From NCBI RefSeq assembly GCF_023617245.1, contig NZ_CP067396.1, positions 2,852,001 to 2,916,000 on the forward strand: DNA of 64,000 nt, in the 5' to 3' direction. Under the pieces are notes generated by a model. It did no database searches, was not told the DNA's origin, and saw only the letters and a program-made list of their open reading frames with translations. Both the position numbers and the translations under genes were made by a program. Origin of the DNA: Lysobacter enzymogenes. GTDB lineage: Bacteria > Pseudomonadota > Gammaproteobacteria > Xanthomonadales > Xanthomonadaceae. Positions 16,790 to 26,055 of the stretch are shown here, piece after piece; the first letter of the stretch is position 1; every line of letters starts with the position of its first letter.

Positions 16790-17142
16790 GTGGGAGGGCC
16801 TTCGGGCCCGACGCTTTTCGATCCGGCGCGGTGCGGGTTTGCTGCGACCCGAGCGAAAAGCGTCGGGGCTGAAGCCCCTCCCACAACAACGTCTGTATCG
16901 CCTGGCCCGGACCGGCTTTTGTGGGAGGGCCTTCAGGCCCGACGCTTTTCGATCCGGCGCGGTGTGGGGCGAGCGACACGAGCGAAAGGCGTCGGGGCTG
17001 AAGCCCCTCCCACAACAACTCTGTATCGCTTGGGCCCGGACCGGCTTTTGTGGGAGGGCCTTCAGGCCCGACGCCTTTCGATCCGGCGCGGTGTGGGGCG
17101 AGCGACACGAGCGAAAGGCATCGGGGCTGAAGCCCCTCCCAC
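16790..17142. repeat. Three tandem REP-type units, family B
   Basis: Three copies of a roughly 100-base palindromic unit with period about 130 bases start at 16790, 16921 and 17050. Each begins GTGGGAGGGCCTTC and ends GGGGCTGAAGCCCCTCCCAC, and contains CCCGACGCTTTTCGATCCGG internally. Copies 2 and 3 are nearly identical, which implies recent duplication. They lie upstream of the kynurenine operon and of the tldD array. The remainder to 17446 shows no gene. Confidence 0.85.
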
Positions 17143-17446
17143 GACCGCCGCATGCAAACGAAAACGTTCTGGTCGAAGTTCTTGCTTTCGGACCTTGCGC
17201 ACACGGTGTTTGCCGAATCGGTCCACGCGCCGACGCGGCCTAGGTCGAAAGTCATGCCCGTCGCGGCAAATCGCCGAATCGGCCTGCACGTCTAGCGAAA
17301 TCCGGCAGCGACACGAGGTCCGTCGGCGGCCGACCGTGCCGCTGTGCACTTGACGCCCAACTACGACGCTGCGCACATTCCGGCGGGGTTCATTCACTCA
17401 CGCTCCGGCGCGCGGGCGCCGAGCCATTCAGGGCGGGAACGATCAC

Positions 17447-19075
17447 GTGGACAGACGCAATTTCCTCAGCATGTCGGGGCTGGGCATCGCCGGGCTCATG
17501 ATTCCCTTCGGCAAGGTCATCGCCGCCGAAGACCTGTTGGCGCCGCTGGACGTGGCCAAGAAGAAGGCCTGGGCCGACGCCGCCCTGACCGCGGCGCGCG
17601 GCGCGGGGGCGAGCTATTGCGACGTGCGCGTGGGCCGCTACCTGCGCCAGTTCGTGATCACCCGCGAGGACAAGGTCCAGAACGTGGTCAACGTCGAGTC
17701 CAGCGGCATCGGCATCCGCGTACTGGTCGACGGCGCCTGGGGCTTCGCCGCGACCAACCAGTTCGGCACCGACGGCGCGGCCAAGGCCGCGCAGCAGGCC
17801 GCGGCCATCGCCCGCGCCAACGCCAAGGTCATCACCGCCAAGGTCCAGCTGGCCAAGGCGCCGGGCGTGGGCGAGGTCGGCTGGAAGACGCCGATCCGCA
17901 AGAACGCGATGGAAGTGCCGCTCAAGGACAAGGCCGAACTGCTGCTGGGGGTCAACGCCGCGGCCATCGGCGCCGGCGCCAACTTCGTCAACTCGATGCT
18001 GTTCCTGGTCAACGAGCAGAAGTATTTCGCCTCCACCGACGGCAGCTACATCGACCAGGACGTGCACCGGATCTGGGCGCCGATGACGATCACCGCCATC
18101 GACAAGGCCAGCGGCAAGTTCCGCACCCGCCAGGGCCTGTCCTCGCCGCGCGGCATGGGCTACGAGTACCTCGACGGCGCGGCCTCGGGCAAGACCGTGT
18201 TGCCGTGCGGCGCCACCGTCTACGGCGATTCCTACGACATGCGCGAGGACGCGGTCGCCGCGGCCAAGCAGGCGCGGCAGAAGCTCACCGCGCCCTCGGT
18301 CAAGCCGGGCAAGTACGACCTGGTGCTCGATCCCTCGCACACCTGGCTGACCATCCACGAATCCATCGGCCACCCGCTCGAACTCGACCGCGTGCTCGGC
18401 TACGAGGCCAACTTCGCCGGCACCAGCTTCGCCACCCTGGACAAGCGCGAGAGCGGCTTCAAGTACGGCAGCGACAAGGTCAACGTGTTCGCCGACAAGA
18501 CCCAGGTCGGCAGCCTCGGCGCCGTGGGTTACGACGACGAGGGCGTCAAGACCAAGCGCTGGGACCTGATCAAGAACGGCGTGCTGGTCGATTACCAGAC
18601 CATCCGCGACCAGGCCCACATCCTCGGCAAGACCGAATCCGACGGCTGCTGCTACGCCGATTCGTGGTCGAGCGTGCAGTTCCAGCGCATGGCCAACGTG
18701 TCGCTGGCGCCGGGCAAGGACGCGCTCGGCGTCGCCGACCTGGTCAAGGACGTGGAGAACGGCATCTACATCGTCGGCGACGGCTCGTTCTCGATCGACC
18801 AGCAGCGCTACAACGCCCAGTTCGGCGGCCAACTGTTCTACGAGATCAAGAACGGCAAGGTCACCGGCATGCTCGAGGACGTGGCCTACCAGATCCGCAC
18901 CCCGGAATTCTGGAATTCCTGCGTCGCGGTCTGCGACGACAAGGACTACCGCCTGGGCGGCTCGTTCTTCGACGGCAAGGGCCAGCCGGGCCAGGTCTCG
19001 GCGGTCTCGCACGGCTCCAGCACGGCGCGGTTCAACGGCGTCAACGTCATCAACACCGCCCGCAAGCTCGGCTGA
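17447..19075 (+). CDS. TldD-like metalloprotease with Tat-type signal (paralogue 1)
   Basis: 542 residues from a GTG start. TldD forms a heterodimer with TldE/PmbA that cleaves unstructured peptides inside a cavity. The catalytic motif is HESIGH at residues 304-309 (HExxxH), followed by PLELDRVLGYEANFAGTSF. The N terminus MDRRNFLSMSGLGIAGLMIP has a twin-arginine-type signal (RRNFL), and the protein is about 60 residues longer than cytoplasmic TldD, so export to the periplasm through Tat is likely. It stands 20 bases before a PmbA-like gene. The start is fixed by the signal and the position of the Arg pair. Substrate unknown. Confidence 0.9.
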   Translation: MDRRNFLSMSGLGIAGLMIPFGKVIAAEDLLAPLDVAKKKAWADAALTAARGAGASYCDVRVGRYLRQFVITREDKVQNVVNVESSGIGIRVLVDGAWGFAATNQFGTDGAAKAAQQAAAIARANAKVITAKVQLAKAPGVGEVGWKTPIRKNAMEVPLKDKAELLLGVNAAAIGAGANFVNSMLFLVNEQKYFASTDGSYIDQDVHRIWAPMTITAIDKASGKFRTRQGLSSPRGMGYEYLDGAASGKTVLPCGATVYGDSYDMREDAVAAAKQARQKLTAPSVKPGKYDLVLDPSHTWLTIHESIGHPLELDRVLGYEANFAGTSFATLDKRESGFKYGSDKVNVFADKTQVGSLGAVGYDDEGVKTKRWDLIKNGVLVDYQTIRDQAHILGKTESDGCCYADSWSSVQFQRMANVSLAPGKDALGVADLVKDVENGIYIVGDGSFSIDQQRYNAQFGGQLFYEIKNGKVTGMLEDVAYQIRTPEFWNSCVAVCDDKDYRLGGSFFDGKGQPGQVSAVSHGSSTARFNGVNVINTARKLG

Positions 19076-19095
19076 CCGGGGCAGGAGAACAACTT

Positions 19096-20430
19096 ATGAG
19101 CATCTTCACCGAAGCCCAGTCCAAGGCGATCCTGGACAAGGTCATTGCGTTGTCCAAGGCCGACGAGACCAGCGCGCGGCTGACCGGTTCGATCGACGGC
19201 AACATCCGTTTCGCCCTCAACAACATCTCCACCAGCGGCGTGGTCAGCGACGTCGACCTGGCCGTGCAGGTGTCCTTCGGCAAGCGCGTGGGCGTGGCCA
19301 CGATCAACGAGTTCGACGACGCCGCGCTCGAACGCGTGGTCCGCCGCGCCGAGGACCTGGCCAAGCTCGCTCCGGAAAACCCGGAGTTCATGCCGATCAT
19401 CGACAAGCAGACCTACAAGCCCAGCCCGACGTTCTCGGCCTCGACCGCGGCGATCGACCCGGCGTTCCGGGCCAAGGTCGCCGCCGATTCGATCGCGCCG
19501 TGCCGCGAGGCCAAGCTCACCGCCGCCGGCTTCCTCGAGGACGGCCAGAGCTTCGTCGCCTTCGCCAACAGCAAGGGCAACTTCGGCTACCAGACCGCGA
19601 CCAACTTCAACTACACCTGCACCGTGCGCACCGACGACGGCCGCGGCTCGGGCTGGGTCGGGCGCGACCTGACCGACGCCGATGCGTTCAAGGCCGACGC
19701 CGACATCCGCATCGCCATGCGCAAGGCCACCGAATCGGCCGAGGCCAAGGCGCTGGAGCCGGGCAAGTACACGGTGATCCTGGAGCCGCACGCGGCCGCC
19801 GGGCTGATCTCGTTCATGATGAACTTCTTCGACGCGCGCCAGGCCGACGAAGGCCGCAGCTTCCTGTCCAAGAAGGGCGGCGGCAACAAGCTCGGCGAAC
19901 AGGTCTACGACCCGCGGGTCAACTTCCTCGCCGATCCCTGGGACCCGCGCGCGCCGGTGATGCCGTGGGACGGCGAAGGCCTGCCGCGCGAGAAGATGCC
20001 GATCGTCGAGAACGGCAAAGTGGTGGCGCTGAACTATTCGCGCTACTGGGCGCAGAAGCAGGGCAAGCGCGCGGTCGGCACGCCCGGCAACCTGCTGATG
20101 TCCGGCGGCGACAAGACCACCGCCGAGCTGGTCAAGGGCACCCAGAAGGGCATCCTGGTCACCCGCACCTGGTACATCCGCATGGTCGATCCGCAGACCG
20201 TGCTGCTGACCGGGCTGACCCGCGACGGCACCTTCTACATCGAGAACGGGCAGATCAAGCACCCGATCAAGAACTTCCGCTTCAACGAATCGCCGGTGAT
20301 CATGCTCAACAACATCGAGGAGCTCGGTCGGCCGGTGCGCGTGGCCGGCGACGAATCCGACTCGGTGATGATGATCCCGCCGATGAAGCTGCGCGATTTC
20401 ACCTTCACCTCGCTGTCCGACGCGGTCTGA
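19096..20430 (+). CDS. PmbA/TldE-like protein
   Basis: 444 residues. PmbA/TldE lacks the catalytic HExxxH and pairs with TldD. Visible family blocks: DGNIRFALNNISTSGVVSDV, VEHAVGF-like AVQVSFGKRVGVATIN, LEPGKYTVILEPHAAAGLIS, and NLLMSGGDKTTAELVKGTQKGILVT with VVALNYSRYWAQKQ upstream. No HExxxH is present. Unlike the flanking TldD paralogues it has no signal peptide (MSIFTEAQSKAIL). AGGAGAAC lies just before the ATG. Sits between the two TldD genes, so one subunit may serve both, or ride through Tat with a partner. Confidence 0.9.
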   Translation: MSIFTEAQSKAILDKVIALSKADETSARLTGSIDGNIRFALNNISTSGVVSDVDLAVQVSFGKRVGVATINEFDDAALERVVRRAEDLAKLAPENPEFMPIIDKQTYKPSPTFSASTAAIDPAFRAKVAADSIAPCREAKLTAAGFLEDGQSFVAFANSKGNFGYQTATNFNYTCTVRTDDGRGSGWVGRDLTDADAFKADADIRIAMRKATESAEAKALEPGKYTVILEPHAAAGLISFMMNFFDARQADEGRSFLSKKGGGNKLGEQVYDPRVNFLADPWDPRAPVMPWDGEGLPREKMPIVENGKVVALNYSRYWAQKQGKRAVGTPGNLLMSGGDKTTAELVKGTQKGILVTRTWYIRMVDPQTVLLTGLTRDGTFYIENGQIKHPIKNFRFNESPVIMLNNIEELGRPVRVAGDESDSVMMIPPMKLRDFTFTSLSDAV

Positions 20431-20526
20431 CCGCAACGCGCGCGGCGCGCCCGGCGACGGGCGCGCCGCGCCGCGGGAACGCACCCCCGTACCCCGCACC
20501 GCCGCACCACCGCAAGAGGCCTCACC

Positions 20527-22152
20527 GTGCAACGACGCGACTTCCTCGGTTCCGCCGGTCTCGGCCTGGCCGGTCTGATGCTTCCCTTCGGCCGCAGCGT
20601 CGCCGCCGAAGCCCTGCTGGAACCGGCCGATCCGGCGCTGCGCAAGCGCCTGGCCGATACCGCCCTGGCCGCCGCGCGCGAAGGCGGCGCGCACTACTGC
20701 GACGTGCGCGTGGGCCGCTACCTGCGCCAGTCGGTGCTGACCCGCGAGGCGCAGGTGCGCAACATCGTCAACGCCGAATCGGTCGGCGTCGGCGTGCGGG
20801 TGCTGCGCGACGGCGCCTGGGGCTTCGCCGCGACGTCGCAGACCACGGTCGACGCGGTCGCCGCGGCCACGCAGCAGGCGCTGGCCATCGCCAAGGCCAA
20901 CGCGCGCGCGCAGACGCGCAAGGTCGAACTCGCGCCGGTGCGGGGCGTCGGCGAGGTGCGCTGGGCCACGCCGGTGCGCAAGAACGCGCTGGCGGTGCCG
21001 ATCCAGGACAAGGTCGCGCTGCTGATGGCGGTCAACGCCGCCGCGCTCAAGAACGGCGCCGACTTCGTCCAGTCCAACCTGTTCGCGATCAACGAACAGA
21101 AGTATTTCGCGTCCACCGACGGCAGCTACATCGACCAGGACGTGCACCGGATCTGGCTGCCGCTGACCGCGACCGCGGTCGACAAGGCCAGCGGCAAGTT
21201 CCGCACCCGCGACGGGCTGTCGGCGCCGATGGGCATGGGCTACGAGTACCTCGATGCCGATCCGGCCGGCAAGTTCGCCCTGCCGGGCGGGCTGACCGGC
21301 TACGGCCGCAGCTACGACGTGATGGAAGACGCCGCCGCCGCCGCGCGCCACGCCCGCGCCAAGCTCAAGGCGCCGTCGGTGAAGCCGGGCAAGTACGACC
21401 TGGTGATCGATCCGTCCAACCTGTTCCTGACCATCCACGAGAACGTCGGCCACCCGCTCGAACTCGACCGCGTGCTCGGCTATGAAGCCAACTACGCCGG
21501 CACCAGCTTCGCCACCCTCGACAAGCGCGAGGCCGGCTACAAATACGGCAGCGAGCGGGTCAACTTCGTCGCCGACAAGACCCGCGCGGGCAGCCTGGGC
21601 GCGGTCGGTTTCGACGACGAAGGGGTCAAGACGCGCGAATGGGACCTGGTCCGCGACGGCGTGCTGGTGGATTACCAGGCCACCCGCGACGAGGCCCACA
21701 TCCTCGGCCAAAAGGAATCGCACGGTTGCAGCTACGCCGATTCGTGGTCGAGCGTGCAGTTCCAGCGCATGCCCAACGTGTCGCTGCGACCCGGCAAGGA
21801 CAAGCTCAGCGTCGCCGAGATGATCAAGGGCGTCGAGCGCGGGCTGTACATCCACGGCCGCGGCTCGTATTCGATCGACCAGCAGCGCTACAACGCCCAG
21901 TTCGGCGGCCAGTTGTTCTTCGAGATCAAGAACGGCGCGGTGGCCGGGATGGTCGAGGACGCGGCCTACCAGATCCGCACGCCGGAATTCTGGGCCTCGT
22001 GCTCGGCGATCTGCGACGAGCGCGATTTCCGCCTCGGCGGCTCGTTCTTCGACGGCAAGGGCCAGCCGAGCCAGGTTTCGGCGGTCTCGCACGGCGCGGC
22101 CACCGCGCGTTTCGACGGGGTCAACGTCATCAATACGGCGCGGGCGCTGTAG
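20527..22152 (+). CDS. TldD-like metalloprotease with Tat-type signal (paralogue 2)
   Basis: 541 residues from a GTG start, collinear with the copy at 17447 and sharing most residues, so the pair arose by duplication. HENVGH occupies residues 304-309, the same numbering as the first copy. The N terminus MQRRDFLGSAGLGLAGLMLP is again a Tat-type signal (RRDFL). The genes keep the block KYFASTDGSYIDQDVHRIW, which probably lines the cavity. The downstream DUF4159 gene begins 47 bases on, linking the TldD array to the MoxR cluster. Confidence 0.9.
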   Translation: MQRRDFLGSAGLGLAGLMLPFGRSVAAEALLEPADPALRKRLADTALAAAREGGAHYCDVRVGRYLRQSVLTREAQVRNIVNAESVGVGVRVLRDGAWGFAATSQTTVDAVAAATQQALAIAKANARAQTRKVELAPVRGVGEVRWATPVRKNALAVPIQDKVALLMAVNAAALKNGADFVQSNLFAINEQKYFASTDGSYIDQDVHRIWLPLTATAVDKASGKFRTRDGLSAPMGMGYEYLDADPAGKFALPGGLTGYGRSYDVMEDAAAAARHARAKLKAPSVKPGKYDLVIDPSNLFLTIHENVGHPLELDRVLGYEANYAGTSFATLDKREAGYKYGSERVNFVADKTRAGSLGAVGFDDEGVKTREWDLVRDGVLVDYQATRDEAHILGQKESHGCSYADSWSSVQFQRMPNVSLRPGKDKLSVAEMIKGVERGLYIHGRGSYSIDQQRYNAQFGGQLFFEIKNGAVAGMVEDAAYQIRTPEFWASCSAICDERDFRLGGSFFDGKGQPSQVSAVSHGAATARFDGVNVINTARAL

Positions 22153-22199
22153 CCGATGCGCGCGGCGACGCCGGCGGGCATGCGCGTGGGCGCGGCGCG

Positions 22200-22901
22200 G
22201 TGAACCGCGCGCGGTTCCTGCGGCTGATGCTCGGCGCCGCGGCCGGTGCCGTGGCGGCACGCGTGCCGCTGGCGCGCGCGGCGGCCGATTACGATTTCTG
22301 GTTCACCCGGCTCAAGTACGACTCCGGCGACTGGGACGTGGACCAGCGCATGCCGGCCAACCTGATCACCTCGCTGATCGACTACACCCACCTGCGGGTG
22401 GACCCGAAGGAACACGTGCTCGCGCTGGCCGACCCGAAGATGCTGGCCGCGCCGTTCTGCTACCTGGCCGGGCACAAGCTGGTCGAGTTCAACCCCGACG
22501 AGCGGCGCAACTTCGAGCGCTACGTGCGCAACGGCGGCTTCGTCTTCGTCGACGACTGCAACCACGACATCGACGGGCTGTTCGCCAAGTCGTTCGAGGC
22601 GCAGATGGCGAAGATCTTCGGCGCCAAGGCGCTGAAGAAACTGCCGAACAAGCACCCGATCTACCGCAGTTTCTTCGTCTTCGACGGGCCGCCGGCGACC
22701 GGGTTCGAGCTCAACGGCTGGGGCGACGATCTGGTCCACGATTACCTAAAGGGCATCGAGATCGACGGGCGGCTCGGCATTTTGTACAGCAACAAGGACT
22801 ACGGCTGCGAGTGGGATTACGACTGGCGCAACAAGCGGTTCCTGGCCGAGGACAACACCAAGTTCGGGGTCAATATCGTGATGTACGCGTTGAACTCGTG
22901 A
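22200..22901 (+). CDS. DUF4159 protein with signal peptide
   Basis: 233 residues from a GTG start; the first M in frame lies inside the signal peptide. The leader NRARFLRLMLGAAAGAVAAR is exported, perhaps by Sec. The mature part matches DUF4159, a glutamine amidotransferase-like fold: FWFTRLKYDSGDWDVDQR, LITSLIDYTHLRVDPKEH, and RNGGFVFVDDCNHDIDGLF. Family members regularly precede MoxR, DUF58 and BatA-like genes, as here, and are thought to act with them in the periplasm. It belongs to the operon that follows. Confidence 0.85.
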   Translation: MNRARFLRLMLGAAAGAVAARVPLARAAADYDFWFTRLKYDSGDWDVDQRMPANLITSLIDYTHLRVDPKEHVLALADPKMLAAPFCYLAGHKLVEFNPDERRNFERYVRNGGFVFVDDCNHDIDGLFAKSFEAQMAKIFGAKALKKLPNKHPIYRSFFVFDGPPATGFELNGWGDDLVHDYLKGIEIDGRLGILYSNKDYGCEWDYDWRNKRFLAEDNTKFGVNIVMYALNS

Positions 22902-22953
22902 TCGGCGCGCGGCGGTTTCGCATTCGCGACAACAAGTGGTTTCGGGAGCGGCG

Positions 22954-23955
<1,002 letters not shown>

Positions 23956-24001
23956 GCGCGATGTCCGGCCTGCATGGCGCGAGGATCGGCGAGGGCGGAT
24001 C

Positions 24002-24895
24002 GTGCGCGATCTGATCCCCGCCGACGTGCGCGCGCGCCTGCGCGGCCTTAGCCTGGTCTCGCGCCGCGCCGTCGGCGCGCACGGCATCGGCGCGCATCGC
24101 AGCCGCAGCCGCGGCGCCGGGCTGGAGTTCGCCCAGTACCGCGCCTACGAACCCGGCGACGAACTGCGCCAGGTCGATTGGAAACTCTATGCGCGCTCGG
24201 ACCGCTTCTTCGTGCGCGAAGCCGAACGCGAAAGTCCGCTGGCGGTCTGGCTGTTGCTGGACGCGAGCGCGTCGATGGACCAGCGCGACGGCGCGCGTCC
24301 CGATTACCCGCGCCTGGACGCGGCCAAGGCCATCGCCGCCTGCGTGGCCGAACTGGCGCTGCGCCAGAACGACCGCTTCGGCCTGATGGTGTTGCGCGAA
24401 GACGGTCTGCGCCTGTTGCCGCCGGCGACCGGCGCGCGCCAGCGCGACCGCTTGCTGCTGGAACTGCACGGCCTGCGCGCGCACGGCGGGTGGCCGGCGC
24501 CGGCGTCGCTGCGGCCGCTGTGGGAGCGCATCGGCGCGGGCGACCTGGTGCTGATGCTCGGCGACGGCCTCGACGAGGCGGCGCTGGCCGTGGCCGAACG
24601 GCTGGCCGCGGCGCGGCGCGAAGTGCTCAGCGTGCGCATCCTGACTGTCGAGGAGCGCGATTTTCCGTTCCGTGGCGGCCATCGCTTCCGCGATCCGGAG
24701 ACCGGCGAGGAACTGCTCGGCGACGGCGCCGCGTTGCGGCGCGAGTTCATCGAGCGCTTCGGCGCGGCGCGGCGCGCGGTCGATGCGCGCCTGGACGCGG
24801 CCGGCGTCCGCCATGCCGAGCATACGCTCGACGAACCGGTCGACCTGCCGCTGCGGCGCTTGTTCGGCGCGCGCGACGCGGCGGCGGGCGCATGA
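24002..24895 (+). CDS. DUF58 / VWA-type protein
   Basis: 297 residues from a GTG start. The family hallmark GLEFAQYRAYEPGDELRQVD and WKLYARSDRFFVREAE (about residues 40-75) is complete. LLLDASASMDQRD gives a MIDAS-like DxSxS. It is the usual partner of the preceding MoxR ATPase and acts at the membrane or in the cytoplasm in complexes whose role is little understood. The stop overlaps the next start (ATGA), so the cluster is translationally coupled. Confidence 0.93.
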   Translation: MRDLIPADVRARLRGLSLVSRRAVGAHGIGAHRSRSRGAGLEFAQYRAYEPGDELRQVDWKLYARSDRFFVREAERESPLAVWLLLDASASMDQRDGARPDYPRLDAAKAIAACVAELALRQNDRFGLMVLREDGLRLLPPATGARQRDRLLLELHGLRAHGGWPAPASLRPLWERIGAGDLVLMLGDGLDEAALAVAERLAAARREVLSVRILTVEERDFPFRGGHRFRDPETGEELLGDGAALRREFIERFGAARRAVDARLDAAGVRHAEHTLDEPVDLPLRRLFGARDAAAGA

Positions 24896-26055
24896 GCGCG
24901 GCGCTGTTGCTGCCGCTGGCTCTGGCCGCGCTGGCGGCGCTGGCGCTGCCGCTGTTGATCCACCTGGCCCGGCGCAGCGAGCAGCGGCCGACCGTGTTCG
25001 CCGCGTTGCGCTGGCTGCGCGAACGGCCGCGTCCGCGCAGCCGCATCCGCTTCGACGAATGGCCGTTGCTGTTGCTGCGGCTGCTGTTGCTGACGGTGCT
25101 GGCGCTGCTGCTGGCGCGGCCGGTGCTGTACGGCGCGCAGCCGCGCGAGGCTTGGCTGGCGGTGATGCCCGGGCTCGATCCTGCTCGGGCGGGCGAGGGC
25201 CTTGAGAACGCGCGGTTGCAGCGGCGTTGGTTGGCGCCGGGATTTCCCGATGTGCGCGAACCTGCTCCGGCGTTGGCGGCGAACGCGGCCAGCCTGCTGC
25301 GCGAACTCGACGCGACCCTGCCGCCGGGCGTAGCCCTGACCGTAGCGGTGCCGGCGCGGTTCGACGGCGCCGACGGCGCGCGCCTGCGGCTGTCGCGGCC
25401 GCTGCAGTGGCGCGTCGTCGATGATGACGCCGCAGCGCCGGTGACGCCAGCGGTGCGCGAAACCGCGCTGGCGCCGCCGCCGATCCGCTACGCGCCCGAG
25501 CGCGCGCAAGCGGCGGCGTATCTGCGCGCGGCCGTCGCGGCCTGGGACTCGCACAGCGCGAAGATCGATTCCGCCCCGGTCGCGCAAGCCTTCGATCCGG
25601 CCGCGAGTTCGTTGATCTGGTTGGTTCCCGGCCCGGTGCCGGCGAGCGTGCGCGACTGGGTCGCGCAGGGCGGGCGAGTATTGCTCGACGAGAAAGCGGT
25701 TTGGCCTGAAGCCGACTTCGACGCCGCGTTGTGGCGCGACGAACAAGGCCGGGCGCGGGCGCTGGGCGCGCGGGTCGGACGCGGCCAGGCGCTGCGCTTG
25801 ACCGCCGCGGTCGAGCCGCGCGCGTGGCCGGCGCTGTTGCAGCCGGGCTTCGCCGCGGACTTGCGCGGACTGTTCGCGGACGCGCCGCCGGCGCCGATGC
25901 GGGTCGCGGCGCGCGATTACGCGCCCAGCGCCGACGGCCCAATGTTCGCGCCGCCGCCGCTGGATCTGCGGCCGTGGCTGGCGTTGCTGGTCGCGGCGCT
26001 GTTCCTGCTCGAACGCCTGCTGGCGACGCGCGCGCGGCGCGCGGCGGCGCCATGA
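24892..26055 (+). CDS. BatA-like protein with N-terminal aerotolerance-type domain
   Basis: 387 residues. The N-terminal block LLLPLALAALAALALPLLIH then RPTVFAALRWLRERPRPRSR resembles the aerotolerance regulator N-terminal domain (BatA family) with two membrane helices (about 4-22 and 57-78). The central part has no recognisable VWA motif. Near the C terminus, PLDLRPWLALLVAALFLLER forms another membrane span, with a basic tail. The start codon at 24892 overlaps the previous stop. It likely anchors the complex in the inner membrane. The central soluble domain was not identified. Confidence 0.8.
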   Translation: MSAALLLPLALAALAALALPLLIHLARRSEQRPTVFAALRWLRERPRPRSRIRFDEWPLLLLRLLLLTVLALLLARPVLYGAQPREAWLAVMPGLDPARAGEGLENARLQRRWLAPGFPDVREPAPALAANAASLLRELDATLPPGVALTVAVPARFDGADGARLRLSRPLQWRVVDDDAAAPVTPAVRETALAPPPIRYAPERAQAAAYLRAAVAAWDSHSAKIDSAPVAQAFDPAASSLIWLVPGPVPASVRDWVAQGGRVLLDEKAVWPEADFDAALWRDEQGRARALGARVGRGQALRLTAAVEPRAWPALLQPGFAADLRGLFADAPPAPMRVAARDYAPSADGPMFAPPPLDLRPWLALLVAALFLLERLLATRARRAAAP

